DNA of 64,000 bases. It comes from Croceivirga lutea. GTDB lineage: Bacteria > Bacteroidota > Bacteroidia > Flavobacteriales > Flavobacteriaceae. Shown here one piece after another: positions 36,173 to 44,649 of the stretch. Both the position numbers and the translations under genes were made by a program. Where the stretch lies: the NCBI RefSeq assembly GCF_014235875.1, contig NZ_JACJUK010000004.1, forward strand, positions 124,001 through 188,000, in the 5' to 3' direction. The notes below the pieces were generated by a model. It was not told the DNA's origin. It did not search any database and worked only from the letters and a program-made list of their open reading frames with translations. Every line of letters begins with the position of its first letter. Within the stretch, counting starts at the first letter, position 1.

Positions 36173-37369
36173 ATGAATCTTCACGAATATCAGGGAAAAG
36201 AAATTTTAGCCAGTTTCGGTGTACGTATTCAACGCGGAATTGTTGCTCATAATGCAAAAGAAGCTGTTGATGCTGCAAAGCAGTTAACACAAGAAACGGG
36301 TACAGGTTGGCACGTAATTAAAGCGCAAGTACACGCAGGTGGTCGTGGAAAAGGTGGTGGTGTTAAATTAGCCAAAAACCTGAAAGAAGTTGAAGAATTA
36401 GCAGGTAGTATAATTGGTATGAACTTAGTTACACCACAAACTTCAGCTGAAGGTAAAAAAGTTCATCAGGTATTAATTGCTGAAGATGTTTACTATCCTG
36501 GTGATAGCGAGACAAGTGAGTTCTACATGTCTGTTTTATTAAACAGGGCAACAGGTAGAAACATGATTATGTATTCTACAGAAGGCGGAATGGATATTGA
36601 AGAGGTTGCTGAAAAAACACCACACTTAATCTTTACTGAAGAAATTGACCCAGCTGTTGGTTTAATGCCATTTCAAGCACGTAAAATTGCCTTTAATTTA
36701 GGTTTATCTGGTACGGCATTTAAAGAGATGACAAAGTTTGTTTCTGCGTTGTACAAAGCATATGTTGAGAGTGATTCAAGTATGTTTGAGATTAATCCAG
36801 TGTTGAAGACATCAGATGATAAAATCATGGCCGTAGACGCCAAAGTTACCATTGATGACAACGCTCTTTATCGTAGAAAGACTTACGCTGAAATGCGCGA
36901 TTTAAGAGAAGAAAATCCTATTGAAGTTGAAGCAAAAGCTGTAGGTTTAAATTACGTTGATTTAGACGGTAACGTTGGTTGTATGGTTAATGGTGCTGGT
37001 CTTGCAATGGCCACAATGGATTTAATTAAAATGGCTGGTGGTGAACCTGCAAACTTCTTAGATGTTGGTGGTACTGCAGACGCTAAAAGAGTAGAGGAAG
37101 CTTTTAGAATAATTTTAAAAGACCCTAACGTAAAAGCTATTTTAATAAATATTTTTGGAGGCATTGTTCGTTGTGATCGTGTGGCTCAAGGTGTGGTAGA
37201 TGCCTACAAAAATATGGGAGACGCAATACAGGTACCAATTATAGTTCGTTTACAAGGTACCAATGCAGAAATAGCAAAAGAGATTATTGATAATTCTGGT
37301 TTAGCAGTGCATTCAGCTGTACAATTTAAAGAAGCTGCTGATAAAGTAGAAGAGCTTTTGGCTAACTAG
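36173..37369 (+). CDS. sucC: Succinyl-CoA ligase (ADP-forming), beta subunit
   Basis: TCA-cycle enzyme subunit of 398 residues that, with the alpha subunit SucD, converts succinyl-CoA to succinate with ATP or GTP formation. The N-terminal ATP-grasp starts [16 protein letters not shown]. The P-loop-like lysine-rich region [19 protein letters not shown] follows, then [20 protein letters not shown] (metal ligands) and the CoA-ligase domain with [22 protein letters not shown] and [10 protein letters not shown]. sucD is not next to it, unlike in Proteobacteria; separate loci are common in Bacteroidota. The ATG at 36173 is chosen because the earlier in-frame ATG at 36146 lies in the -7 box. Terminator follows. 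Confidence 0.97.
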   Translation: MNLHEYQGKEILASFGVRIQRGIVAHNAKEAVDAAKQLTQETGTGWHVIKAQVHAGGRGKGGGVKLAKNLKEVEELAGSIIGMNLVTPQTSAEGKKVHQVLIAEDVYYPGDSETSEFYMSVLLNRATGRNMIMYSTEGGMDIEEVAEKTPHLIFTEEIDPAVGLMPFQARKIAFNLGLSGTAFKEMTKFVSALYKAYVESDSSMFEINPVLKTSDDKIMAVDAKVTIDDNALYRRKTYAEMRDLREENPIEVEAKAVGLNYVDLDGNVGCMVNGAGLAMATMDLIKMAGGEPANFLDVGGTADAKRVEEAFRIILKDPNVKAILINIFGGIVRCDRVAQGVVDAYKNMGDAIQVPIIVRLQGTNAEIAKEIIDNSGLAVHSAVQFKEAADKVEELLAN

Positions 37370-37388
37370 TATTTTAATACCTTACTGG

Positions 37389-37416
37389 AAAAGGGGCCCT
37401 TTTGGCCCCTTTTTTA
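37389..37416 (+). terminator. Rho-independent terminator after sucC
   Basis: AAAAGGGGCC / GGCCCCTTTT with loop CTTTT, then more T, 20 bases past the sucC stop. Confidence 0.92.
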
Positions 37417-37614
37417 TGCTAATTTTTGTGGCGTTGTTCATAGCTGTTTCTAAAGTTTGAGTGCTACTTTAATTACCTAACATTTAGCTAACATTAGCAC
37501 ATTTAATTATCTGTAATAAAGGCGGGCTTTTTACTTCTAATAATTCAACTAATTAGACTAAAGTCTTAACATTCATCTTTAACTTCCTATAAGACGTTGT
37601 CATTCTTTATTAAA

Positions 37615-37630
37615 AAGGTAGGCCTACCTT
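37615..37630. promoter_or_regulatory. Perfect 16-bp palindrome, possible operator
   Basis: AAGGTAGGCCTACCTT is an unbroken palindrome without a loop, which suits binding of a dimeric regulator rather than a hairpin. It lies about 90 bases upstream of the -7 box of the next gene. The regulator is unknown. Confidence 0.4.
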
Positions 37631-37718
37631 AATCTAATATACTTTTACTCTAAGGTTAACAAAATTAAATAACCATTAATTCAAAGTTTTGGATAGCAAA
37701 AGAAACCTAGTTTGATTT

Positions 37719-37726
37719 TAGCTTTG
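37719..37726 (+). promoter_or_regulatory. -7 promoter element of the small secreted protein gene
   Basis: TAGCTTTG, exact consensus. The leader to the ATG at 37853 would be about 120 bases. Confidence 0.45.
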
Positions 37727-37852
37727 CAACGAATTGTAAACCCAGTTTCATTAAAGTTATGTTAAAAGGAAGTTTCAATGTAACATTCGCAAAAATTGAA
37801 CGTCTTTATAGCATATTCATCAAATTTATCAATCATTAAAAACGAAATCATC

Positions 37853-38182
37853 ATGAGAAAAATTAGTTTATCAATTTTCGCAGCGGCAATTTTTTTAACA
37901 ACAAGCGCTTTTGCTGCAGACCCCGCTGAAAACCCTTCAAAAGCATTAAGCAATCAAATTCAGTCAATGTTAGTAAACAACAACTTTAATATTGTTGATG
38001 ACTTGACCGCAGACGTACGTTTTACTGTTAACCAAGAAGGAGAAATCGTTGTCTTATCAATCAACACTGAAAGTGTAGAATTAGAGGGCTTTGTTAAAGG
38101 TCGTTTAAATTACCAGAAAGTGGATTTCTCACAGATTGAAGAAGGAAAAATCTATACGGTTCCAGTACGTATATCTGCTTAA
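37853..38182 (+). CDS. Small secreted protein, 109 aa
   Basis: Periplasmic or surface protein with a textbook signal peptide (MRKISLSIFAAAIFLTTSAFA, cleaved before ADP). The mature part of about 88 residues is a mixed alpha/beta domain: helix (KALSNQIQSML), then strands DVRFTVNQEGEIVVLSIN and KIYTVPVRISA. The strand pattern VRFTVNxEGEIxV recalls the C-terminal domain of TonB-like proteins, but this is a fold-level resemblance only. The family seems typical of Flavobacteriaceae; function unknown. The ATG at 37853 begins the signal; an upstream TTG frame is ignored. A hairpin terminator follows. Confidence 0.8.
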   Translation: MRKISLSIFAAAIFLTTSAFAADPAENPSKALSNQIQSMLVNNNFNIVDDLTADVRFTVNQEGEIVVLSINTESVELEGFVKGRLNYQKVDFSQIEEGKIYTVPVRISA

Positions 38183-38207
38183 AAAACTGGTTATTTGAAT
38201 TAGCTAT

Positions 38208-38232
38208 AAATCCTGGCAACGCCAGGATTTTG
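38208..38232 (+). terminator. Terminator of the small secreted protein gene
   Basis: AAATCCTGGC / GCCAGGATTT stem of 10 bp with loop AAC, then TGTTATT. Confidence 0.75.
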
Positions 38233-38293
38233 TTATTTATATACGATTCTATCTTTTTTAGAGTTGTACTAATACCAATAGCCAAGAGATTTT

Positions 38294-38695
38294 ATGAGTA
38301 CTTATGATGAAAAATTGGGCATTCTATCACAGCTAATAGCTTTTGCTAGAGTAGATGAAACTATTAAAGAGTCTGAATATGACTTTATGTTTAATGTGGC
38401 TCAGCATTTAGGTGTTAGTAAAAAATCTTTTGATGACTTATTTCATAATTCAACTGAAACATTAGTTTTAAAAGGATTGGGAGATAGGTTGGTTCAATTT
38501 CATAGACTCTTACTTTTAATGAATGTTGATCACCAACAAAGTCTTTCAGAGCTCAAGTCTTTACATGAAATTGGGATAAAAATGGGACTATCTCCATCAG
38601 CTATAGACCAAGTTCTAGAAACCATGCATTTGTATCCTAACAATGCTATCCCGGCTGATAAACTGATTAAAATCTTTAAAACACACTTCAATTAA
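38294..38695 (+). CDS. TerB-like helical protein
   Basis: Cytoplasmic all-helical protein of 133 residues. The start KLGILSQLIAFARVDETIKESEYDFMFNVAQHLGVS resembles the TerB/DjlA-type domain: helix, acidic turn, helix. Leu-rich helices follow (LVQFHRLLLLMNVDHQQSLSELKSLHEIGIKMGLSPSAIDQVL). TerB domains bind divalent metal through acidic residues in the first helices; here E and D are present at similar places. There are no other ter genes, so tellurite resistance should not be inferred. Function unknown. The next gene is hsp20, whose operator begins right at this stop codon. Confidence 0.75.
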   Translation: MSTYDEKLGILSQLIAFARVDETIKESEYDFMFNVAQHLGVSKKSFDDLFHNSTETLVLKGLGDRLVQFHRLLLLMNVDHQQSLSELKSLHEIGIKMGLSPSAIDQVLETMHLYPNNAIPADKLIKIFKTHFN

Positions 38696-38739
38696 GACAA
38701 AATGTCACTAATATTCTACTAAAAAGTGTCAAAATGACA
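38696..38739. promoter_or_regulatory. Paired inverted repeats upstream of the small heat-shock gene
   Basis: GACA-AAA-TGTC (38696-38706) and TGTCA-AAA-TGACA (38727-38739) have centres 32 bases apart, about three helical turns. The second covers the expected -33 region of the hsp20 promoter, so a repressor bound there would block polymerase. Confidence 0.5.
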
Positions 38740-38756
38740 TAATATTACTATCGGTA

Positions 38757-38765
38757 TAACTTTTG
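38757..38765 (+). promoter_or_regulatory. Probable -7 element of the small heat-shock gene
   Basis: TAACTTTTG, one base longer than the TAnnTTTG consensus, 51 bases before the ATG at 38817. Confidence 0.4.
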
Positions 38766-38816
38766 TCCTCTACAGCTTGAAATTAAAAAACAAGTTGAAT
38801 CAAAAAATATTAAGAC

Positions 38817-39242
38817 ATGAGTTTACTAAAAAACAACAACGTATTATTTCCTGCATTGTTTAATGATATGATGACCACAGATTGGTTCGGAGGTTTAGAA
38901 AACGATAGAACCCATATTCCTGCTGTAAATATCAAAGAAAACGAAAATGGTTTTGAATTGCACATGGCAATTCCAGGTTTACATAAAGATGATGTTAATA
39001 TAGAGGTCAATGAAAACATATTAACTATTTCTTCTGAAGTAAAGACTGAAAGGGAAACCAAAGAAGATAATTACACTCGTAAAGAATTCTCTTATGGTGC
39101 TTTTAAACGTTCATTTACGTTACCAAAAACCATTGATGAAGATAAAATAAATGCAATTCAAGAAAACGGAGTTTTAAAATTAACCTTGCCTAAAAAACAA
39201 GAGGCTTTACCTAAGCCAAAGAGGTTAATTGAAATAGCGTAA
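38817..39242 (+). CDS. Hsp20/alpha-crystallin small heat-shock protein
   Basis: ATP-independent holdase of 141 residues that keeps unfolding proteins soluble until DnaK/ClpB act. The alpha-crystallin domain runs from about residue 35 (PAVNIKENENGFELHMAIPGLHKDDVNIEVNENILTISSE) to about 130. It has the conserved A-x-x-x-NGVL-type motif (AIQENGVLKLTLPK) and the short C-terminal tail. N-terminal arm NNNVLFPALFNDMMTTDWFG is typical of Bacteroidota members. Regulation is suggested by the paired inverted repeats in its promoter. Three hairpins follow the stop before the convergent uvrB gene. Confidence 0.95.
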   Translation: MSLLKNNNVLFPALFNDMMTTDWFGGLENDRTHIPAVNIKENENGFELHMAIPGLHKDDVNIEVNENILTISSEVKTERETKEDNYTRKEFSYGAFKRSFTLPKTIDEDKINAIQENGVLKLTLPKKQEALPKPKRLIEIA

Positions 39243-39287
39243 CAATATTCAGAGTGCACCGTCTAAAGGTGTTTCATGATTGGTTGG

Positions 39288-39335
39288 TTTCAGCAAAACA
39301 TTTTGCTGAAATGCTGACAACCACTTGTTGTCAGC
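39288..39335. repeat. Two adjacent hairpins after the small heat-shock gene
   Basis: TTTCAGCAAAA / TTTTGCTGAAA (39288-39311) and GCTGACAAC / GTTGTCAGC (39313-39335) lie one base apart. Neither has a strong T run; together with the third hairpin at 39362 they fill the gap. Confidence 0.7.
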
Positions 39336-39361
39336 GTTTGTTTAGTTGGTTAGTTAAGGAG

Positions 39362-39391
39362 AGCGTTCCGTGTTTACGGAGCGCTTTCTTT
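39362..39391 (+). terminator. Terminator between hsp20 and uvrB
   Basis: AGCGTTCCGT / ACGGAGCGCT stem (one G-T), GTTT loop, then TTCTTTTT. It ends the hsp20 transcript just before the uvrB stop. Confidence 0.8.
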
Positions 39392-41380
39392 TTATTCTTG
39401 CTCTTGCAGCATTTTAATCTCGTCTCGTAATTTCGCGGCTTCCATAAAGTTTAGTTCTTTAGCCGCTTTCTCCATGGCCTTACGTTTATCTCTGATAATT
39501 TTATCTTTCTGTTCAGGAGTTAGATATTCTAAATCTGGTTCAGCGGCACGCATAGCTTCTTTTTCAAAATGATATGTCGATACTGAATTTTTAGCCAAAA
39601 CACTATCTAGACTTTTATTTAGTGCTTTAGGAGTAATGTTATTATCAGTGTTATATTGCATCTGTTTTTCACGGCGATAGTTGGTCTCATCTATTGTTTT
39701 CTGCATACTGTCTGTGATTTTATCAGCATACATTATGGCTTTACCATTTAGGTTTCTAGCTGCTCTACCAACCGTTTGGGTTAAGGAGCGATTGCTACGT
39801 AAAAAGCCTTCTTTATCAGCATCTAGTATAGTTACCAGTGAAACCTCAGGTAAATCTAAGCCTTCTCTTAACAGGTTTACCCCCACCAGAACATCAAAAA
39901 TCCCTTTACGCAAATCTTGCATTATTTCAACTCGTTCTAAGGTGTCAACATCACTATGAATATATCTACAGCGCACATTAATACGCGTAAGGTATTTTAC
40001 AAGCTCTTCAGCCATTCGCTTTGTAAGCGTGGTTACTAAAGTTCGCTCATCCAATTCTACACGTTGCTGAATTTCTTCAATTAAATCATCAATTTGGTTT
40101 TCGCTAGGTCGAACATCAATTATGGGGTCTAAAAGTCCGGTTGGTCTAATAATTTGCTCCACATAAACACCATCACTCAATTGTAATTCGTAATCAGCGG
40201 GTGTAGCACTTACATAAAGCACCTGATTTTGAAGCATTTCAAACTCTTCAAATTTTAGTGGCCTATTATCTAATGCGGCGGGTAGTCTAAAACCGTATTC
40301 CACCAAATTCTCTTTTCTAGAACGGTCACCGCCATACATGGCATGAACTTGCGGTATGGTTACATGGCTTTCATCAATAACCATTAAGTAATCTTCAGGA
40401 AAATAATCGAGTAAACAGAATGGTCTTGTTCCGGGATCTCTACCATCTAGATAACGAGAGTAATTTTCTATACCAGAACAATAACCCAATTCTCTAATCA
40501 TTTCTAAATCAAAATTGGTACGTTCTTCTAGTCTTTTAGCTTCGAGAGGTTTGCCAATACTTTTAAAGTAATCTATTTGTTTTACTAGGTCATCTTGTAT
40601 TTGTCTTATCGCGTTCTGAAGTACATCTGGCGAGGTAACAAACATATTGGCAGGATAGATATTTAAGCGTTCATATTTTTCTATAACCGTATTGTTGAAG
40701 GGGTCTAAAGCTTCAATTTCTTCAATTTCATCACCAAAGAAATGAATGCGATAGGCATGGTCTGCATATCCTGGAAAAACATCTACCACATCACCTTTAA
40801 CCCTAAAGTTGCCATTTCTAAAATCTGCGGTTGTTCTAGAATACAAGCTTTGAACTAATAATTTAAGCAGTTTGGTACGCGCAATAACTTGGTCTCGTTC
40901 AATTTTAATCACATTTTTTTGAAACTCAATGGGGTTACCAATACCGTACAAACAAGATACCGAAGCAACAACAATTACATCTCTTCTGCCAGATAAAAGT
41001 GAAGAAGTGGTGCTTAATCTAAGTTTTTCAATGTCTTCGTTTATAGATAAATCTTTTTCAATATAAGTACCAGAAGTAGGTATATAGGCTTCAGGTTGGT
41101 AATAGTCATAATACGACACAAAGTATTCTACTGCATTTTCTGGAAAAAACTGTTTAAACTCAGAGTACAATTGAGCTGCAAGCGTTTTATTATGTGCTAA
41201 AACCAAGGTAGGTTTTTGAACCTCTGCTACCACGTTTGCTACCGTAAATGTTTTACCGGAACCAGTAACACCAAGTAAGACTTGATATGGGTCACCATTA
41301 TCAATTCCCTTAACTAATTGCTTAATGGCTTGCGGCTGGTCGCCTGTTGGTTTAAACTCTGAAACTACCTTAAACTTCAT
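39392..41380 (-). CDS. uvrB: Excinuclease ABC subunit B
   Basis: DNA repair helicase-like subunit of 662 residues that with UvrA finds bulky lesions and with UvrC makes the dual incision. Walker A GVTGSGKTF is at residues 37-45, the strand-separating beta hairpin YDYYQPEAYIP at about 93-103 and DESHVTIPQ as the DEAD-like motif. The C-terminal helicase motifs VGVNLLREGLDLPEV and QTVGRAARN follow, and the UVR domain that binds UvrC closes the chain (KAMEKAAKELNFMEAAKLRDEIKMLQ). It is the last gene of the long minus-strand series; TATCTTTA (41386-41393) is a near-consensus -7 box just upstream, suggesting its own promoter. Confidence 0.97.
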   Translation of the reverse strand: MKFKVVSEFKPTGDQPQAIKQLVKGIDNGDPYQVLLGVTGSGKTFTVANVVAEVQKPTLVLAHNKTLAAQLYSEFKQFFPENAVEYFVSYYDYYQPEAYIPTSGTYIEKDLSINEDIEKLRLSTTSSLLSGRRDVIVVASVSCLYGIGNPIEFQKNVIKIERDQVIARTKLLKLLVQSLYSRTTADFRNGNFRVKGDVVDVFPGYADHAYRIHFFGDEIEEIEALDPFNNTVIEKYERLNIYPANMFVTSPDVLQNAIRQIQDDLVKQIDYFKSIGKPLEAKRLEERTNFDLEMIRELGYCSGIENYSRYLDGRDPGTRPFCLLDYFPEDYLMVIDESHVTIPQVHAMYGGDRSRKENLVEYGFRLPAALDNRPLKFEEFEMLQNQVLYVSATPADYELQLSDGVYVEQIIRPTGLLDPIIDVRPSENQIDDLIEEIQQRVELDERTLVTTLTKRMAEELVKYLTRINVRCRYIHSDVDTLERVEIMQDLRKGIFDVLVGVNLLREGLDLPEVSLVTILDADKEGFLRSNRSLTQTVGRAARNLNGKAIMYADKITDSMQKTIDETNYRREKQMQYNTDNNITPKALNKSLDSVLAKNSVSTYHFEKEAMRAAEPDLEYLTPEQKDKIIRDKRKAMEKAAKELNFMEAAKLRDEIKMLQEQE

Positions 41381-41402
41381 AGTTGTAAAGATACAAATGC
41401 TG

Positions 41403-42860
41403 TTATTGCTTTAGGGTAAAATGCCCTTTAATAGTATCTCCAGATATTGTTTCAGCTATAAACCAATAATCGCTGGGCGGAAGTAGTTGACCATCATATG
41501 TGCCATCCCAGCCTTTAGAATCTGGCATGAGCATGGTTAAAAGTCTGCCATATCTATCATATATTCTAATACGCTCCACAAGAGCAGCTATTTTTCGGTC
41601 TCTAGGATTAAACGCCCAGTTATCGTTACTAGAATCATTGTTTGGTGTAAAAAATGCAGGAAAATCGGCAGCACTTAATACTTTGGGTACCACTGCAATT
41701 GAGGTTCCACAACCATTACGGTCTCGAACATAAATTTTCTGCTCTGCAGGACCTAGTCCGTTAAATTCTCTAAAGGAACGGTAATCCCCAAATTCGTCTA
41801 ACGAAAATTCGTAGTCACCACTACCAGAAACACTTATAGTAGCCCTTCGATTTTCAGGATTACCTTCAACATCAACGGCAATTATCTCTGGTTTCTCAGA
41901 AACATACACATTAAATGTTTTACTTGAGGTACATTCAATAGTGGATACCGCAGTTACCAAATCATTAAAAGCTTCTAAACGATATTGTCCTGGTTGTTCA
42001 AATTTTACATCAAGGTCAGATGAAACTAAGGTTTCTTCACCAGATTCATTAATAAAAAACCATCTGGCACCATCTGCTTGATCTTGAACTTTGAAACGCC
42101 TATCAGGGTCAGTGGTGCAAATAAATACTTTATCAGGAAAGGTTAATTGCGGACTTGGATATATTACACCGCCTTGGCTTGCATTATAGTAAGAACTACA
42201 AACATCTGCAGTAACCGCAAGAGATAAAAAATTTTCTGAACTACAACTAGACGCCTCTCCATTTTCATTATAGGGTGTAACTCGTACAAAAATTTCTGTG
42301 TCTTCAGGTAGGGCGGGTAAAATCTCAAAGCTAAGTTGGTTGCCAACATCAAAGTTGTCTAAAATATCATTACTGCCCTCGCTAGTACCAACAGTTAAGT
42401 AATAACCTGTGGCGGTATACGCATAATACCAACTTATAAAAGTTCCTCGTATGCTTGGCGGAGGGGTAATTGTGGAGTTCAATTCTGTACAATCAGGTGG
42501 GGTAACAACATCACTCGTACTAAAGCTTTGTGAGGCGCAAACCACTTGGTCTTGCCCTGCAATAAACATGCTTATGGTAACATAAATAGTTGTGTCATCT
42601 GGTAAGCCAATAGGGGAAATAAATTCACTGGTTACACCTGCAGAACGTTTTTTAAGAATATCTTCTCCACCAGGGGTGGTTCCAAGAGAAATTAGATAAC
42701 CAACAAATTTAGGATGGTCAACATCCTCCCAATAAATAGGGGCATCAACAGGCACACCTTCTTCTCCATCATAAGGCGATATAAGGTTTGGGCATTCTTG
42801 ACTTTGTAAACCAAAAACACCAAACAACAGACAAGCCAATATGGATAGAATTGTTCTCAC
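41403..42860 (-). CDS. T9SS type-B surface protein with fibronectin-like modules (short paralogue)
   Basis: Secreted protein of 485 residues: signal peptide (MRTILSILACLLFGVFGLQS, before QECPN), then two Ig/fibronectin-type modules of about 100 residues, each starting at a cysteine and containing GYxxSLGTTPGG- or GYYLTVGTSEGS-type strands. A central Cys-rich segment (FICTTDPDRRFKV) follows, then a beta domain. The C-terminal type-B T9SS sorting domain (about 400-485) begins FPAFFTPNNDSSNDNW and continues RIRIYDRYGRLL, GWDGTYDGQLLPPSDYWF, GHFTLKQ. Expected location: outer surface or medium. It is a shorter twin of the next gene upstream. Binding partner unknown. Confidence 0.9.
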   Translation of the reverse strand: MRTILSILACLLFGVFGLQSQECPNLISPYDGEEGVPVDAPIYWEDVDHPKFVGYLISLGTTPGGEDILKKRSAGVTSEFISPIGLPDDTTIYVTISMFIAGQDQVVCASQSFSTSDVVTPPDCTELNSTITPPPSIRGTFISWYYAYTATGYYLTVGTSEGSNDILDNFDVGNQLSFEILPALPEDTEIFVRVTPYNENGEASSCSSENFLSLAVTADVCSSYYNASQGGVIYPSPQLTFPDKVFICTTDPDRRFKVQDQADGARWFFINESGEETLVSSDLDVKFEQPGQYRLEAFNDLVTAVSTIECTSSKTFNVYVSEKPEIIAVDVEGNPENRRATISVSGSGDYEFSLDEFGDYRSFREFNGLGPAEQKIYVRDRNGCGTSIAVVPKVLSAADFPAFFTPNNDSSNDNWAFNPRDRKIAALVERIRIYDRYGRLLTMLMPDSKGWDGTYDGQLLPPSDYWFIAETISGDTIKGHFTLKQ

Positions 42861-42889
42861 AACATAGCAATATTCTAATTTACAATAAT

Positions 42890-44623
42890 TTATCGCTTTA
42901 AGGTAAAATGTCCTTGATAGACTTTATTTTGTTCATCTATAGCTCGAAACCAAAATTCTCCTGCTGGTAGCGGTTGACCATTAAATCGGCCATCCCACCC
43001 CTTGGATGTTGAGCTAATTTCTCTTAGTAATTTACCGTATCTGTTAAAAATTAATATTTGAGGAAATACGACTTCTTCTTCATTTGGCGGATTAACATAT
43101 TGCCAGAAATCATTTGCAGTATCACCATTGGGAGTAAAAAATTTTGGAAAACCCTCTACAGTTAAATCTTGTTCAAAAATCCATTCATCTACACCGCATC
43201 CACCCTTGTCTCGAACGTAAAATACATGGTTACCTGGTTCTATATTGGTAAAAACATTACTGTCTTGGTAGGGACCATTACTATCATCAATAGCAAATTC
43301 AAAATTACCATTGTTGGCCGTTTCAATAGTAAAATTTAAACCAGAGACGCTTTCTACCATTCTAACATTAGAAATAACAGGTTGTTCTGATGAAACCACA
43401 CTGAACATCTTTGTTGTGGGGCATTCTAACGGTTCCCCGCTGCCTAAAACAAGCGTGTAGGCTTCGAGATAATAATCTCCATTTTCTGAAATTTCAACTG
43501 TTGATGTTTCGGAGAGTAGCTCATCATCTCTAAATTCATTAACCTTAAACCAACGATATCCATCAGCATCTTCTGGACCATCAATTATTAAGGGGGTTTG
43601 ATTTTCGCAAAAAGAAAACGTATTAGAAAATTCAAACTCAGGATTTAAGGTAACTAATTCGCCTGTAGCTGGGTCAAAGTGAGGGCCGCAACCTAGTTGC
43701 GTAGAAAAAGCTTCTTGCTGGCAACCAATAGCATCACCAGCATCATTAAAAGGAATTATGGTAACAAAAAACGTATTGTTTGGTTCAAAATCTAAGACTA
43801 ATGTACTTGTGGTTGTAAATGTGGTATTATCTAACACATCAGAGTTTGTAGGGCTAGAACCTATGGTAACTCTATAACCATTTGCCCCAGTAACAGCATT
43901 CCATTCAATTAGGGGAGTCAAGGGTACGTTGGTAGCACCGTTTAATGGACTTATTAAATTAGTACATCCAGGAAGGCTGGTAGGTAAGCTAGTGATGAAT
44001 GTAAAAGTTGAACAAAAAGTTGCTTGACCAATAGAATTATATGGTGTAACGCTAACATATATCCGCGTTTCTGGAGGTAAATCAGTGGCAGGTCTAAAGT
44101 TTAATTGATTGCCAACATCTAAATCATTAACAATTTCTCCGCCACCTAGTGTGGTTCCAATATTAAGAATGTAACCAGAAGCTTTATAACCGTACTCCCA
44201 AACAATGTTAGTTTCTGGACTTACGTTTATTGCACCATTGATTGGGAAAACAACATCACTACACAAGGGAGCCTCTAAAATTGTTTCTGTGGTAAAACTT
44301 TGGCTTTCACAAATAACATCTTCTCTATCAAAAAAGAAAAGGGTAAGGGTCACAAAAATTTCTGTGTTTTCTGGTAATCCTAAGGGGGGTTGATAAGAGG
44401 TATCGCTACCTACATTGAAAGAATCTACAATATCAGTACCGCCAGGGGTGGTGCCTAATGAAATAATATAGGCTTGAACCCCCACCACAGGTTCCCAAAT
44501 AATGTTAGTTTCAACAACAACTTGCAAACTTCCATTAGTGGGACTAATGAGATTTGGGCAATCTTGCGGGTAGCACAAAACCGACCATACTAGGGTAAGT
44601 AAAAGGAGCAATTTCTTTTTCAT
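42890..44623 (-). CDS. T9SS type-B surface protein with fibronectin-like modules (long paralogue)
   Basis: Paralogue of the neighbouring gene, 577 residues. After the signal peptide (MKKKLLLLLTLVWSVLCYP, before QDCPN) come three repeated modules. Their starts read CPNLISPTNGS, CSDVVFPINGA and CTNLISPLNGA, and each has a GYxxxIGTTxGG-like strand. The same central segment (FSFCENQTPLIIDGPEDADGYRW) and the type-B sorting domain follow (FPKFFTPNGDTANDFW, ILIFNRYGKLL, GWDGRFNGQPLPAGEFWF, GHFTLKR). The extra module compared with its twin accounts for most of the length difference. Same strand, 29 bases apart, so probably co-transcribed. Likely an adhesive or matrix protein. Confidence 0.9.
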   Translation of the reverse strand: MKKKLLLLLTLVWSVLCYPQDCPNLISPTNGSLQVVVETNIIWEPVVGVQAYIISLGTTPGGTDIVDSFNVGSDTSYQPPLGLPENTEIFVTLTLFFFDREDVICESQSFTTETILEAPLCSDVVFPINGAINVSPETNIVWEYGYKASGYILNIGTTLGGGEIVNDLDVGNQLNFRPATDLPPETRIYVSVTPYNSIGQATFCSTFTFITSLPTSLPGCTNLISPLNGATNVPLTPLIEWNAVTGANGYRVTIGSSPTNSDVLDNTTFTTTSTLVLDFEPNNTFFVTIIPFNDAGDAIGCQQEAFSTQLGCGPHFDPATGELVTLNPEFEFSNTFSFCENQTPLIIDGPEDADGYRWFKVNEFRDDELLSETSTVEISENGDYYLEAYTLVLGSGEPLECPTTKMFSVVSSEQPVISNVRMVESVSGLNFTIETANNGNFEFAIDDSNGPYQDSNVFTNIEPGNHVFYVRDKGGCGVDEWIFEQDLTVEGFPKFFTPNGDTANDFWQYVNPPNEEEVVFPQILIFNRYGKLLREISSTSKGWDGRFNGQPLPAGEFWFRAIDEQNKVYQGHFTLKR

Positions 44624-44649
44624 ACAGCATCTTCCACCAAAGAAAGATA

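Larger units (their letters stand above)
37370..37852. other. 483-base gene-free region after sucC
   Basis: No coding frame, tRNA or known RNA could be supported. It holds the sucC terminator, a perfect 16-bp palindrome at 37615-37630, a short AGACT-AA-AGTCT inverted repeat near 37555, and a -7 box at 37719-37726. The downstream gene would then have a leader of about 120 bases, long for this window. Confidence 0.6.

Noticed and set aside
38294-38695. Tellurite-resistance gene
   Set aside because: Only a loose TerB-type helical resemblance and no other ter genes nearby, so the resistance label is not justified.
38696-38739. CIRCE operator upstream of the small heat-shock gene
   Set aside because: The half-sites (TGTCA/TGACA with a 3-base spacer) do not match the CIRCE sequence, which has 9-base arms and a 9-base spacer.
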